A DNA stretch of 26,041 nt from an uncultured Coprococcus sp. GTDB lineage: Bacteria; Bacillota; Clostridia; Lachnospirales; Lachnospiraceae. Numbering within the stretch: position 1 is the first letter of the stretch; each line of letters opens with the position of its first letter. The notes under the pieces were generated by a model. It had not been told where the DNA came from and made no database searches. It was given only the letters and a program-made list of their open reading frames with translations. The position numbers and the translations under genes are program-made. Location: contig URJI01000036.1 of the NCBI GenBank assembly GCA_900548215.1, positions 1-26,041 of the forward strand. Reading direction: 5' to 3'. Positions 1 to 6,772 of the stretch are shown here, piece after piece.

Positions 1-63
1 ATAAAATATATCCTTTTTTCCGGATGAAACCTGGACCAGACTATAGTTACTCCCTATAGGGTA

Positions 64-624
64 TCAGTCGTCAAGTTTCAGCTTCATCATGATCTTCACA
101 GGCTCAAGTGCCGGCACATACCAGAACTCCTCGTCCTTTATGTTATCCCATGTCTTCTGGCCAAATGAAACCCTGGCAAGGCTCGTCACGCACCACACAT
201 CCTGCTCTGCTCCCGCCGGCAGGTTCTCACTTCTGAACACATTTATCGGCTGTGCGGAGTAAGGGTCTGCACTGCTGCACCACGTAACGGATTCAAATCC
301 TCCCACCGTGATGCTGCTCACCTTATCCCAGCCCACAGCCTCATCTCCGGTGTTTGTCACCTGCATGCGCACACATATCATCCTGTCCTGCGGATCAAGC
401 ATATCCACAGGATCAGCATTAAAACGCTCTTTGTATTCATCTATGCTGTATATACGTGTCTCCACTGCCTTCATCTCAAGTCCCGATATGCTTACAGTCT
501 CACCTGCTCCGTACCTTTCCGTATCATCACTGTATGCACTGTTCACACTGTATATCCTGCCACACCAGAATATGACACCGCAAAGACACAGTATGCCGGC
601 AAGAAAAAACAATAACTTCTTCAC
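64..624 (-). CDS. Membrane-anchored extracytoplasmic protein, unknown function
   Basis: I do not recognise a specific function for this 186-residue protein. It opens with two lysines and a hydrophobic stretch (about residues 4-22, containing Cys-Leu-Cys and Trp-Cys), which reads as a signal anchor. The rest is a soluble domain with a segment of the type RMICVRMQVTNTG (about residues 81-93), typical of immunoglobulin-like extracytoplasmic domains in Firmicute lipoproteins (DUF4352/DUF5028-like; recalled, not searched). The start is GTG at 624, with AAGGGG seven bases upstream; no ATG fits as well. It lies 18 bp after the lipoprotein gene and is the last member of a three-gene operon. An envelope location is well supported; its role is unknown. 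Confidence 0.75.
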   Translation of the reverse strand: MKKLLFFLAGILCLCGVIFWCGRIYSVNSAYSDDTERYGAGETVSISGLEMKAVETRIYSIDEYKERFNADPVDMLDPQDRMICVRMQVTNTGDEAVGWDKVSSITVGGFESVTWCSSADPYSAQPINVFRSENLPAGAEQDVWCVTSLARVSFGQKTWDNIKDEEFWYVPALEPVKIMMKLKLDD

Positions 625-642
625 CTTTTCACCCCTTACTTA

Positions 643-2013
643 TCAATAGAGGCCTTTACGGGCCGGATCCTGCATGATATCTACCTCGCTGCCATCCCTT
701 GCATCTATCATGATGAGCTGGGTTGGCGCATTGCTTTCCTCTGCCCAGGATTCAAGCTGTGCAAACACATACACAGGGATCACCTCATACTGCTTATCAC
801 CAGTCTTTGTTCTGAAATATGTAAGCCTTACATCATTGAACTTAACCTCTGAATATCCCGTATAACCGGCAAAGTGCTGCGGCACGGCTTTCTTAAGGCT
901 CTCCACTGCCTCATCCCATGTGATGAGATGATCCACAGGGTGCAGTTCATCATCAGATCTCATAGGCCAGTAGCCATACAGATCCATAAGTCCGTCCTCA
1001 TTGAATGACAACTGATAATGCGATACCTCAGAACTGTAATAATTCTCCCTGTCTATGTCAGCTTCAGGATTCTGGCTCTGCCCTGTTATGGTATCTATCC
1101 CTGTTGACACCGGCTGATAAAGCGCCGTGCCGTTCACCGATGCATCAAACCTCACCATGTATCCATCCTTTTCATACTGGATCACTCTGAAGTTATCGTC
1201 TTCATATGCCCTGAACATATCCGATACAGCGGTCTGGGTCACATCCTTAAATCCCCATGAATCCATATATTCCTGGGCTCTGCGTCCCGCCTGCTCCGGA
1301 TCCATTCCGCAGGCATTATCAGCCTCTTTATCAGCAGAATCCTCATCATTTCCGGACTGATCCCCATACAGTTCATCAGGGTCATAATCGTAATACGTCA
1401 CACTGCTCGCCTGCTTGTTCTGCATCTCCTCCGGTATCTCATCCTGGCATGCTCTCGACACGACAAAAGCTTCATCCGTAGACCATGACGTATCCATAAA
1501 CCTGACAACATACGGGACTTTATCTATCTTTCCAATAAAATATGTACCTGTATAATCAGGATCCGGGGCTCCTTCCTCAAAGATCTGCTCGATGGCATCC
1601 CTGTCAGTATCATTTGCATTGAACATCTCCTCCGGATAATCATATATACCATCTTCCGCATTCAGGAATGTTTTCACTATCTCTTCTTTTGTCTCCTCAG
1701 TCAGTATTCCCATCCTGTAAGATTTCGTATACATCCTGTCCTTATCCGGAACATCTATCTCAGCATCATCTATAGTGATCTTTTTGATATTTGTCCCATC
1801 AGCTTGGATATCTACCTGGGCACTCCCCGGTATCCCAAGCTGCTCGGCGAGCAGCCCGCCGCTCTCAGCAGCTCCGGCATTGTCCGAAGCCGTGCTGTCT
1901 GTTCCGGCAGCATCCGGTCCCGAATCGTAGCTTACATCTTTTCTACCCCCGCACGCAGTCACGGCAAGTGCCATGCAGAGCGCCGCCGATATGATACAGA
2001 CTCTTTTACGCAT
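643..2013 (-). CDS. Large lipoprotein of unknown function
   Basis: This is a secreted lipoprotein. The N-terminus is basic (MRKRV), followed by a hydrophobic core and a lipobox ending Val-Thr-Ala-Cys-Gly-Gly, so the mature protein should be lipidated at that Cys. A Ser/Asp/Ala/Gly-rich linker follows, then a roughly 380-residue acidic domain. The C-terminal part (LITWDEAVESLKKAV, then EVIPVYVFAQLE, then LIMIDARDGSEV) resembles the PepSY/YycH-like folds of membrane-associated regulators. A DUF6034-type assignment is possible but rests on recall only. I start at ATG 2013 rather than ATG 2019: AGGAGG at 2022-2027 is 8 bases from the former and only 2 from the latter. It is the middle gene of the operon, 17 bp after the preceding stop codon. 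Confidence 0.8.
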   Translation of the reverse strand: MRKRVCIISAALCMALAVTACGGRKDVSYDSGPDAAGTDSTASDNAGAAESGGLLAEQLGIPGSAQVDIQADGTNIKKITIDDAEIDVPDKDRMYTKSYRMGILTEETKEEIVKTFLNAEDGIYDYPEEMFNANDTDRDAIEQIFEEGAPDPDYTGTYFIGKIDKVPYVVRFMDTSWSTDEAFVVSRACQDEIPEEMQNKQASSVTYYDYDPDELYGDQSGNDEDSADKEADNACGMDPEQAGRRAQEYMDSWGFKDVTQTAVSDMFRAYEDDNFRVIQYEKDGYMVRFDASVNGTALYQPVSTGIDTITGQSQNPEADIDRENYYSSEVSHYQLSFNEDGLMDLYGYWPMRSDDELHPVDHLITWDEAVESLKKAVPQHFAGYTGYSEVKFNDVRLTYFRTKTGDKQYEVIPVYVFAQLESWAEESNAPTQLIMIDARDGSEVDIMQDPARKGLY

Positions 2014-2030
2014 AACCATTCCCTCCTGTA

Positions 2031-2942
2031 CTACTCTGTTTTTGGAAGTGCATCAAGATCCACATAATTTGGATATAATGAAGGATCATATTTTGTCGTT
2101 CCCGAAGCTATCAGTTCACCATAATAGTGCTTTACATGCTCGCCATAGTCCTGGCTCGGCAGATCTCGGATATCTGATGGGACTGAAAGGCCGAGCGTGC
2201 ACTCCATTGTCTCACCGGCATCCAGCTTGATGGTAAAGTATCTTTTTCTGTCATCACCTTCCGTATAGACCGGCTTGTCGAAGTAGCGGAGAGCCTCATA
2301 ATAGCCCTGTTCATCCGTATCCTCTGATTTATATATGACATCCATTGGGAACAGGGTCTCTATCGGAGATGTGGAGCTAACGTTGGTGATCCTGCACTTT
2401 ACAAAATATATCCTGTTTGTTACCTCTATGTTCACAGTATGTTTTTCTATGACATCTGCATACTTATCCCTGACCGCAACTTTTTCATCTGCGCTATATT
2501 CGCTGATATCAGCTTGCCTAACTTTTTTTACTTCCGGGGCTTCCGCATATATGGCATCCCAATCTATCGTTTCATTTGTATAGCCTGCAACAGGCAGCTC
2601 CTGATTGATGAAATACTGGGCAGGATATCTGGTCTCATTGGCCAGTTCTTCTCCCTCCAATATATCTACCGACAGCATCTCTATCTGTGCACACCCCTTC
2701 ATAAGGATGTTGTCTCCGCAGATCTCACGCTTATCCCCTGAGGCATTCTCTGTATCAGATGTGTCAGCCCCATCTTCCGTCTCAGATCCGTAAGTCTTTT
2801 TTGCATCAGTCTCCGATGCGATTCTGCTTACCCTGTCTGAAGTACTTTCTTTATTCTTTTGGAAGCTGTATGCAGTAATGCCTGTAACCGCCAATATAAG
2901 TATGATAAGAACCACCATCAATATATCTTTTTTTCTTTTCAT
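2031..2942 (-). CDS. Membrane-anchored extracytoplasmic protein (DUF5027-like), unknown function
   Basis: This 303-residue protein has a basic start (MKRKK), one hydrophobic segment (about residues 7-27) and no convincing lipobox Cys, so it is probably an N-terminally anchored outward-facing protein. A low-complexity Ser/Thr/Asp/Glu linker (about 30-70) leads to a domain containing IYFVKCRITNVSS and, later, YFTIKLDAGETMECTLGLSVP. These are beta-strand-rich patterns like those in DUF5027-family proteins (recalled, not searched). AAAGGAG lies six bases before the ATG. It is the first gene of the three-gene envelope operon and lies about 175 bp downstream of the small secreted protein of the agr locus, so read-through from agr is possible but not shown. 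Function unknown. Confidence 0.75.
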   Translation of the reverse strand: MKRKKDILMVVLIILILAVTGITAYSFQKNKESTSDRVSRIASETDAKKTYGSETEDGADTSDTENASGDKREICGDNILMKGCAQIEMLSVDILEGEELANETRYPAQYFINQELPVAGYTNETIDWDAIYAEAPEVKKVRQADISEYSADEKVAVRDKYADVIEKHTVNIEVTNRIYFVKCRITNVSSTSPIETLFPMDVIYKSEDTDEQGYYEALRYFDKPVYTEGDDRKRYFTIKLDAGETMECTLGLSVPSDIRDLPSQDYGEHVKHYYGELIASGTTKYDPSLYPNYVDLDALPKTE

Positions 2943-3016
2943 CTCTTACTCCTTTAACTTAAAATTCAGACAGCAGAAAAGCTGTTTTTATTTTTGTTCT
3001 CACTTTATATGACGAA

Positions 3017-3050
3017 TCATCATCCCCGGATGTGACACCGGGGATGATGA
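3017..3050. other. Perfect 13-bp stem-loop between the agr locus and the lipoprotein operon
   Basis: TCATCATCCCCGG at 3017-3029 and its exact reverse complement at 3038-3050 flank an 8-base loop. The stem is GC-rich at its tip. It follows the 3117-3584 gene in its direction of transcription, but no U-tract follows on that strand. It may be a weak or factor-dependent terminator, or a processing or operator element ahead of the gene starting at 2942. Confidence 0.5.
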
Positions 3051-3116
3051 AATATTCACAGTCCCGCCTACAGAAGTAGACAGAACTGTTATATACATCA
3101 AGGGCATCGATATCTA

Positions 3117-3584
3117 TCAATCAAAGATAACATAGTTCTGGCTTGAGTCAGGACTCCATACACCTCTTGTGTATTCAGCCGCATATGCAGATCTTCTCAT
3201 CTTAAGTCTCGCATACTTCTTATTATCTTCTCTGACCCAATTGGTAAAGCTGGCTTTCACTCCCTGTTTGACCATATGTGCATTGGACTTATTTTCTGCG
3301 TTACTTCCATCCTCTAAATCAGTGCCCAAAAACCTGTAATACAGGTTAGGACCACTTGTCGGATGTATGTACACCTTTGTCGTATCTGTTTTCAATCTGC
3401 ATTCCGTATATCCAACAGAGCTTACACTCTTAAAGCTGTAATCTGTATCATAGTAATTTGGATATGTTGCTGGATCTTTTGCTTCCGCAGTACCTGTCAT
3501 CCCTGCAACACCTGTCAGAGCCATAGCTCCCGCCATAGTAAACATAACTACCTTCTTCTTTAAATCTGTACCTATTTTCTTCAT
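3117..3584 (-). CDS. Small secreted protein downstream of agrD, candidate agr-linked effector
   Basis: This 155-residue protein has a classical Sec signal peptide: a lysine-rich N-terminus (residues 1-11), a hydrophobic core (12-30) and an Ala-Glu-Ala signal peptidase I site at 33-35, leaving a mature chain of about 120 residues. The mature part is Tyr/Ser/Lys-rich with one Cys and ends in GVWSPDSSQNYVIFD. W-S-P-D-S tails occur in several small exported Firmicute proteins, but I cannot name a family. GAAGGAGAG lies just before the ATG. It begins 55 bp after the agrD stop, on the same strand and with no obvious terminator between, so it is probably co-transcribed with agrBD. It could be an effector, a peptide partner or an unrelated cargo gene. 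Confidence 0.8.
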   Translation of the reverse strand: MKKIGTDLKKKVVMFTMAGAMALTGVAGMTGTAEAKDPATYPNYYDTDYSFKSVSSVGYTECRLKTDTTKVYIHPTSGPNLYYRFLGTDLEDGSNAENKSNAHMVKQGVKASFTNWVREDNKKYARLKMRRSAYAAEYTRGVWSPDSSQNYVIFD

Positions 3585-3639
3585 AACTTATCTCTCCTTC
3601 ATAAATTTAATTTCCATTTTAAAACTCTCAACTGTTCTT

Positions 3640-3798
3640 TTATTTAATAGTCGTTTTTTCAACCAAACGGTCTACAATCTTAGGTTCCTTCGGCTGGTGA
3701 TAACCATAGATGGATGCAGATCCAACAGCTCTTTTTGCTACAACATACCCAGCATTTGCCACTAGCTTCATAAGACTATTTTTCAATATTCTTTTCAC
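3640..3798 (-). CDS. agrD: AgrD-like cyclic lactone autoinducer pro-peptide
   Basis: This 52-codon gene encodes the precursor of a secreted cyclic peptide signal. The start is GTG at 3798, with AAGGAGG ten bases upstream; the first ATG (codon 10) has no such site. Residues 1-26 form the amphipathic, basic leader (MKRILKNSLMKLV onward). The core reads SASIYGY, followed immediately by HQPKEPK and a charged tail. The same layout is known in Clostridium perfringens AgrD, where a core Cys and four residues precede HQPEEPK. By that alignment the ring would be Ser-Ile-Tyr-Gly-Tyr, closed through Ser as a lactone, with the AgrB cut before His34. The gene lies 78 bp downstream of agrB. The exact mature N-terminus cannot be read from sequence. 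Confidence 0.92.
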   Translation of the reverse strand: MKRILKNSLMKLVANAGYVVAKRAVGSASIYGYHQPKEPKIVDRLVEKTTIK

Positions 3799-3876
3799 CT
3801 CGTGTTCTCCTCCTTCCCATGCATATTGAACATGAGCTCATAAAAAATCGCCTTCGGTGGGAGCTGATGCTACATT

Positions 3877-4458
3877 TCAAATTTTCATAGAAAACTTTAC
3901 ACATCCTATTTCCACCATCATAGCTATAGCAACAGACATCAATGCCAGATTGATATCTGTACTAAACATATATTTTCCATTACCCACAGTTAATGAAATA
4001 CAAAACAACAATATCCCTAATATTATTGAGTTTCTTTTGTATCTTCTCACCTGATTTTTAGATAATTCTTTATTTTTATTCTGTATAGGTGCATATATCC
4101 AGATTACAATCAGACATAAAACACATACAATGCAATTTACAAGGAAAGATACCGTGCATTTCATCACAAGAATTGCCATAACCATCCCCACATTTAATGC
4201 AAGTAATAGATTACATTTGAGATATGTATCCGCATGATATCCGCCGCAAAATTTCCTCAGCATACAAAATGCAAGCCAAAATATCAATCCATTTATCAGC
4301 TGATCAAATAATAAACCCATAAATAACACAATCATTATGTTGACCGCGCCTGCTTGGATCACCTCAAACCCATATGTATACAAATCCGCATATTCTGCAC
4401 ATATTACATTTTCCCGCAATAAAAAATCAGTTACATAACGAGCTATTGATGTAATCAT
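3877..4458 (-). CDS. agrB: AgrB-like membrane peptidase, processes AgrD
   Basis: This 193-residue integral membrane cysteine protease removes the AgrD C-terminal tail and helps form the ring. The family signature RKFCGGYHADTYLKC is present, giving catalytic His75 and Cys82. The seven-residue spacing is the same as in Staphylococcus aureus AgrB (His77/Cys84). Hydrophobic segments at about 36-66, 84-126 and 144-185 are consistent with the usual multi-pass topology, and the length is typical. AGAGGTG lies six bases before the ATG. It follows the kinase gene after a 105-bp gap that contains its own promoter and direct repeats, and precedes agrD. Identification is very secure; the substrate is inferred from adjacency. 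Confidence 0.95.
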   Translation of the reverse strand: MITSIARYVTDFLLRENVICAEYADLYTYGFEVIQAGAVNIMIVLFMGLLFDQLINGLIFWLAFCMLRKFCGGYHADTYLKCNLLLALNVGMVMAILVMKCTVSFLVNCIVCVLCLIVIWIYAPIQNKNKELSKNQVRRYKRNSIILGILLFCISLTVGNGKYMFSTDINLALMSVAIAMMVEIGCVKFSMKI

Positions 4459-4476
4459 CTAATCACCTCTTATCTC

Positions 4477-4505
4477 GTTATATAACTGATTCTCCTGCCC
4501 AACAA
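4477..4505 (-). promoter_or_regulatory. Predicted agrBD promoter
   Basis: On the minus strand, TTGTTG (4500-4505) is separated by exactly 17 bp from TATAAC (4477-4482). Transcription would begin near 4470, leaving a very short leader before the agrB ATG at 4458. The weak -35 box fits a promoter that needs an activator, and a direct repeat pair lies six bases upstream. Confidence 0.65.
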
Positions 4506-4511
4506 TCTTTA

Positions 4512-4547
4512 TGTCGAGTATGGTATGTTTTTTGTCGAATTTGGCAT
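4512..4547. promoter_or_regulatory. Tandem 15-bp direct repeats, predicted LytTR regulator site
   Basis: TGTCGAGTATGGTAT at 4512-4526 and TGTCGAATTTGGCAT at 4533-4547 match at 12 of 15 positions and recur with a 21-bp period, two turns of the helix. Pairs of direct repeats with this centre spacing upstream of a poor -35 are how AgrA/LytTR regulators bind. I saw the TGTCGA pair nowhere else in non-coding parts of this window. Binding by the 5882-6586 regulator is inferred. Confidence 0.65.
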
Positions 4548-4563
4548 TTTACGGCAATCTGCC

Positions 4564-5880
4564 TCATATCTTTTTTTCTGGTCTTTTAAGCCATATATCC
4601 GTTATAAAATAACCTCCTTTTTCATAATAATCCTTCATCCCATCGTAACGTTTTACTATCTGGGATATTGAGTAAATTCCAAGTCCATGTTTATCTTTAT
4701 CCAACTTCGTAGTAGCCAGTTCACTATTATCTGTAAGTACTGGCTGTTCTACCCTGTTCCTCACTTCTATATGAAGATATCCCTTATCATCCCACATATG
4801 CACCAGTATCTTTGGGACTGCTATCTGCTCGCTTGCCTCTATAGCATTGTCCAATACATTTGCAAGAAGAACACATATATCAGTATCCAAAAATCCGTCA
4901 AAGTCTGTCTCTATCTCAGTTTTCATATCTATATTGTCCGAGTGGCATCTGCCTATTTTGAAATTCAAAATACTTGATATAGCGCTGTTATCCAGTTGTA
5001 TGTACCTAAATACACTTGACTCGTATTGATGAAGCAGATTTTCCAGATATTGTTCAGCGTCATCAGTCTTACCCAGCTTTACCATGCCAAGCACACTGAA
5101 TAAATGATGCTTTAGATCATGTTCAGTCTTTTTTATATCCCTATGCACCTGTCCTGCCTCCTCCATCAGATTCTTCTGTTCTGAAAGCTGGGCTTCAAGC
5201 AGTTTTATCTGCATCTTATCCTTATTATCTCTGGCAATCCTGCCAAGCATATAATAAACAAAAACATATAAAAGCAGTGCGCATAACACAGCCCCAAACA
5301 CTGAGTCTTTTATCTCCGGATATCGCATCTGCAATCTTATAAGCACCGTACAAATGATAAACAATAAGCCAAACATGGCAACCATAAGCACTGTCTCATT
5401 GGTCGCCAGTTCAATAAAATCTTTTTTATACATATGCACGATCATTCTCGCAACAGCAAAATATATAATCTTTGTGAGGAACAGCGCAAGCAATCTTGCT
5501 CCATCACTATCAGTGAAAATCACTGTATCCTGAATCCCAAGTACCATAGACATACACATCGTCACTGACACATTTATCAAAATCACCAGAGAGAACAACA
5601 TAACAGTCGTCAATATCTGATTGATCACTCTTCCTTTAGTAAAAAACACAGCATAAAGTATATATAATAATAAGATTGTCAATGAAAGCATGCCCTCAAA
5701 CTGATAAAAATAGTTTAGTAAAGTCACATATCCTGTTGCAGCCAGCATAAACAATATATCAATTATTCTTCCTTTATTTTCAGCATATCTATGTTCAAAT
5801 ATTGACGTTATAGATGACACAATTATATAACTTTCAAACGCTGTAGCAGTAAGTTCTATTATGTTCCAGAATATACTCAT
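4564..5880 (-). CDS. AgrC-like GHKL sensor histidine kinase
   Basis: This is the membrane receptor kinase for the cyclic peptide. Residues 1-215 contain about six hydrophobic segments forming the sensor. A coiled-coil linker (about 218-250) leads to the H-box KTEHDLKHHL with phospho-acceptor His254, the N-box LLANVLDNAIEA (Asn341, Asn345) and the G-box HGLGIYSISQIV (398-409). This is the HATPase_c_5/GHKL arrangement of AgrC-type kinases rather than of classical HisKA kinases. Its ATG follows the regulator stop codon after one base, with GAGGAG inside the regulator's end, so the two are translationally coupled. At 438 residues it has the family length. The ligand is inferred from the adjacent agrD. 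Confidence 0.92.
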   Translation of the reverse strand: MSIFWNIIELTATAFESYIIVSSITSIFEHRYAENKGRIIDILFMLAATGYVTLLNYFYQFEGMLSLTILLLYILYAVFFTKGRVINQILTTVMLFSLVILINVSVTMCMSMVLGIQDTVIFTDSDGARLLALFLTKIIYFAVARMIVHMYKKDFIELATNETVLMVAMFGLLFIICTVLIRLQMRYPEIKDSVFGAVLCALLLYVFVYYMLGRIARDNKDKMQIKLLEAQLSEQKNLMEEAGQVHRDIKKTEHDLKHHLFSVLGMVKLGKTDDAEQYLENLLHQYESSVFRYIQLDNSAISSILNFKIGRCHSDNIDMKTEIETDFDGFLDTDICVLLANVLDNAIEASEQIAVPKILVHMWDDKGYLHIEVRNRVEQPVLTDNSELATTKLDKDKHGLGIYSISQIVKRYDGMKDYYEKGGYFITDIWLKRPEKKI

Positions 5881-5881
5881 C

Positions 5882-6586
5882 TTATCTCCTCGAATAATAT
5901 TGGAACAGTTGCTTTACACTGTTCATCTTCGCTCTGCTCATTGGCAATCTGCACCCATCAGTCAGAACCACCTCATTTTTTTCCAATGAATATATATATT
6001 TGTAATTAACTATATATCTTGCATGAATTCGTATAAAACCATAAGCAGAATACATCTTTTCTATGTTATTCATACTATCCCTGACTACACATCTATTATC
6101 ACGCATAACTACATCTACATAATGATCAGCACTCTGCATATACATTATATCCTGTGACAGTATTTTATAAGTTGTCCTCGAATCCTTAAATACAAGATAC
6201 TGTTCTCTGTAAGCCATCTCTTTGAAGAAAATATCAATTATTTCATCAACTTCCTCTTCAAGAAACTTTTTACGTACAAACCCAATGGCTTTAAATCTAT
6301 ACGCCTTATATACCAGCTCTTCATGATTGGTCACAAAAACTATCTCAGTTCTTCCTTCCTGCATTCCTATATTCTCAGCCGTCTCCATTCCATTGATTCC
6401 AGGCATATCAAGATCAAGAAACACCAGATCAAAAGGCTCCTGCTTATTGTCCTCTAGTAAAGTTTTTGCACTTGTATATGTTTTATAAGTGGACTGAACA
6501 TCTTTTCTGCCAAATGCCTTTTCTATTATCCGTTCCACATATTCCAGTTCTCCTTTATCGTCATCACATATAGCTATATTGTACAT
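5882..6586 (-). CDS. AgrA-like LytTR response regulator
   Basis: This 234-residue DNA-binding response regulator is the expected partner of the adjacent kinase. Residues 1-120 form a receiver domain: acidic pocket Asp8-Asp9, phospho-acceptor Asp58 in DLVFLDLDMPGINGME, the Thr-Asn switch region (FVTNHEE) and the conserved Lys (VRKKF). Residues about 130-230 form a LytTR domain with IMYMQSADHYVDVV, FIRIHARYIVN and LPMSRAK, characteristic of the family. The start is ATG 6586 with GGGAGA upstream. It leads the regulator-kinase-agrB-agrD order, unlike the staphylococcal B-D-C-A order. The likely target is the repeat pair at 4512-4547. The upstream region is AT-rich and I could not fix a promoter with confidence. 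Confidence 0.93.
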   Translation of the reverse strand: MYNIAICDDDKGELEYVERIIEKAFGRKDVQSTYKTYTSAKTLLEDNKQEPFDLVFLDLDMPGINGMETAENIGMQEGRTEIVFVTNHEELVYKAYRFKAIGFVRKKFLEEEVDEIIDIFFKEMAYREQYLVFKDSRTTYKILSQDIMYMQSADHYVDVVMRDNRCVVRDSMNNIEKMYSAYGFIRIHARYIVNYKYIYSLEKNEVVLTDGCRLPMSRAKMNSVKQLFQYYSRR

Positions 6587-6695
6587 CTATCTTTTATCTC
6601 CCATATTGTTGAACAATTTCATACTATACTACGTATAAAATGCATCTCTTATAAATTAACACGATTTGTACAAATTTTGTATACTTTTACAGGCG

Positions 6696-6757
6696 AACGG
6701 TCAAAAATAGGGGGCGAATGGTCTGTTAATATCATTCGCTCCCTATTTTTGACCGTT
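6696..6757. terminator. Long near-perfect inverted repeat, probable bidirectional terminator
   Basis: Arms of 25 bases (6696-6720 and 6733-6757) match at 24 positions around a 12-base loop. The inner GC-rich stem (GGGGGCGAATG) is flanked by an A-run on one side and TATTTTT on the other, so on both strands a hairpin is followed by a U-run. It lies 16 bp after the gltD stop and ahead of the agr regulator gene, insulating the two operons. The long outer extension is more than a terminator needs. Confidence 0.75.
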
Positions 6758-6772
6758 TGTTCCACAATTACA

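Noticed and set aside
2970..2995. Plus-strand terminator-like hairpin (ACAGC-loop-GCTGT then T-rich)
   Set aside because: The stem is only 5 bp and no plus-strand gene precedes it; probably chance in the leader of the 2031-2942 gene.
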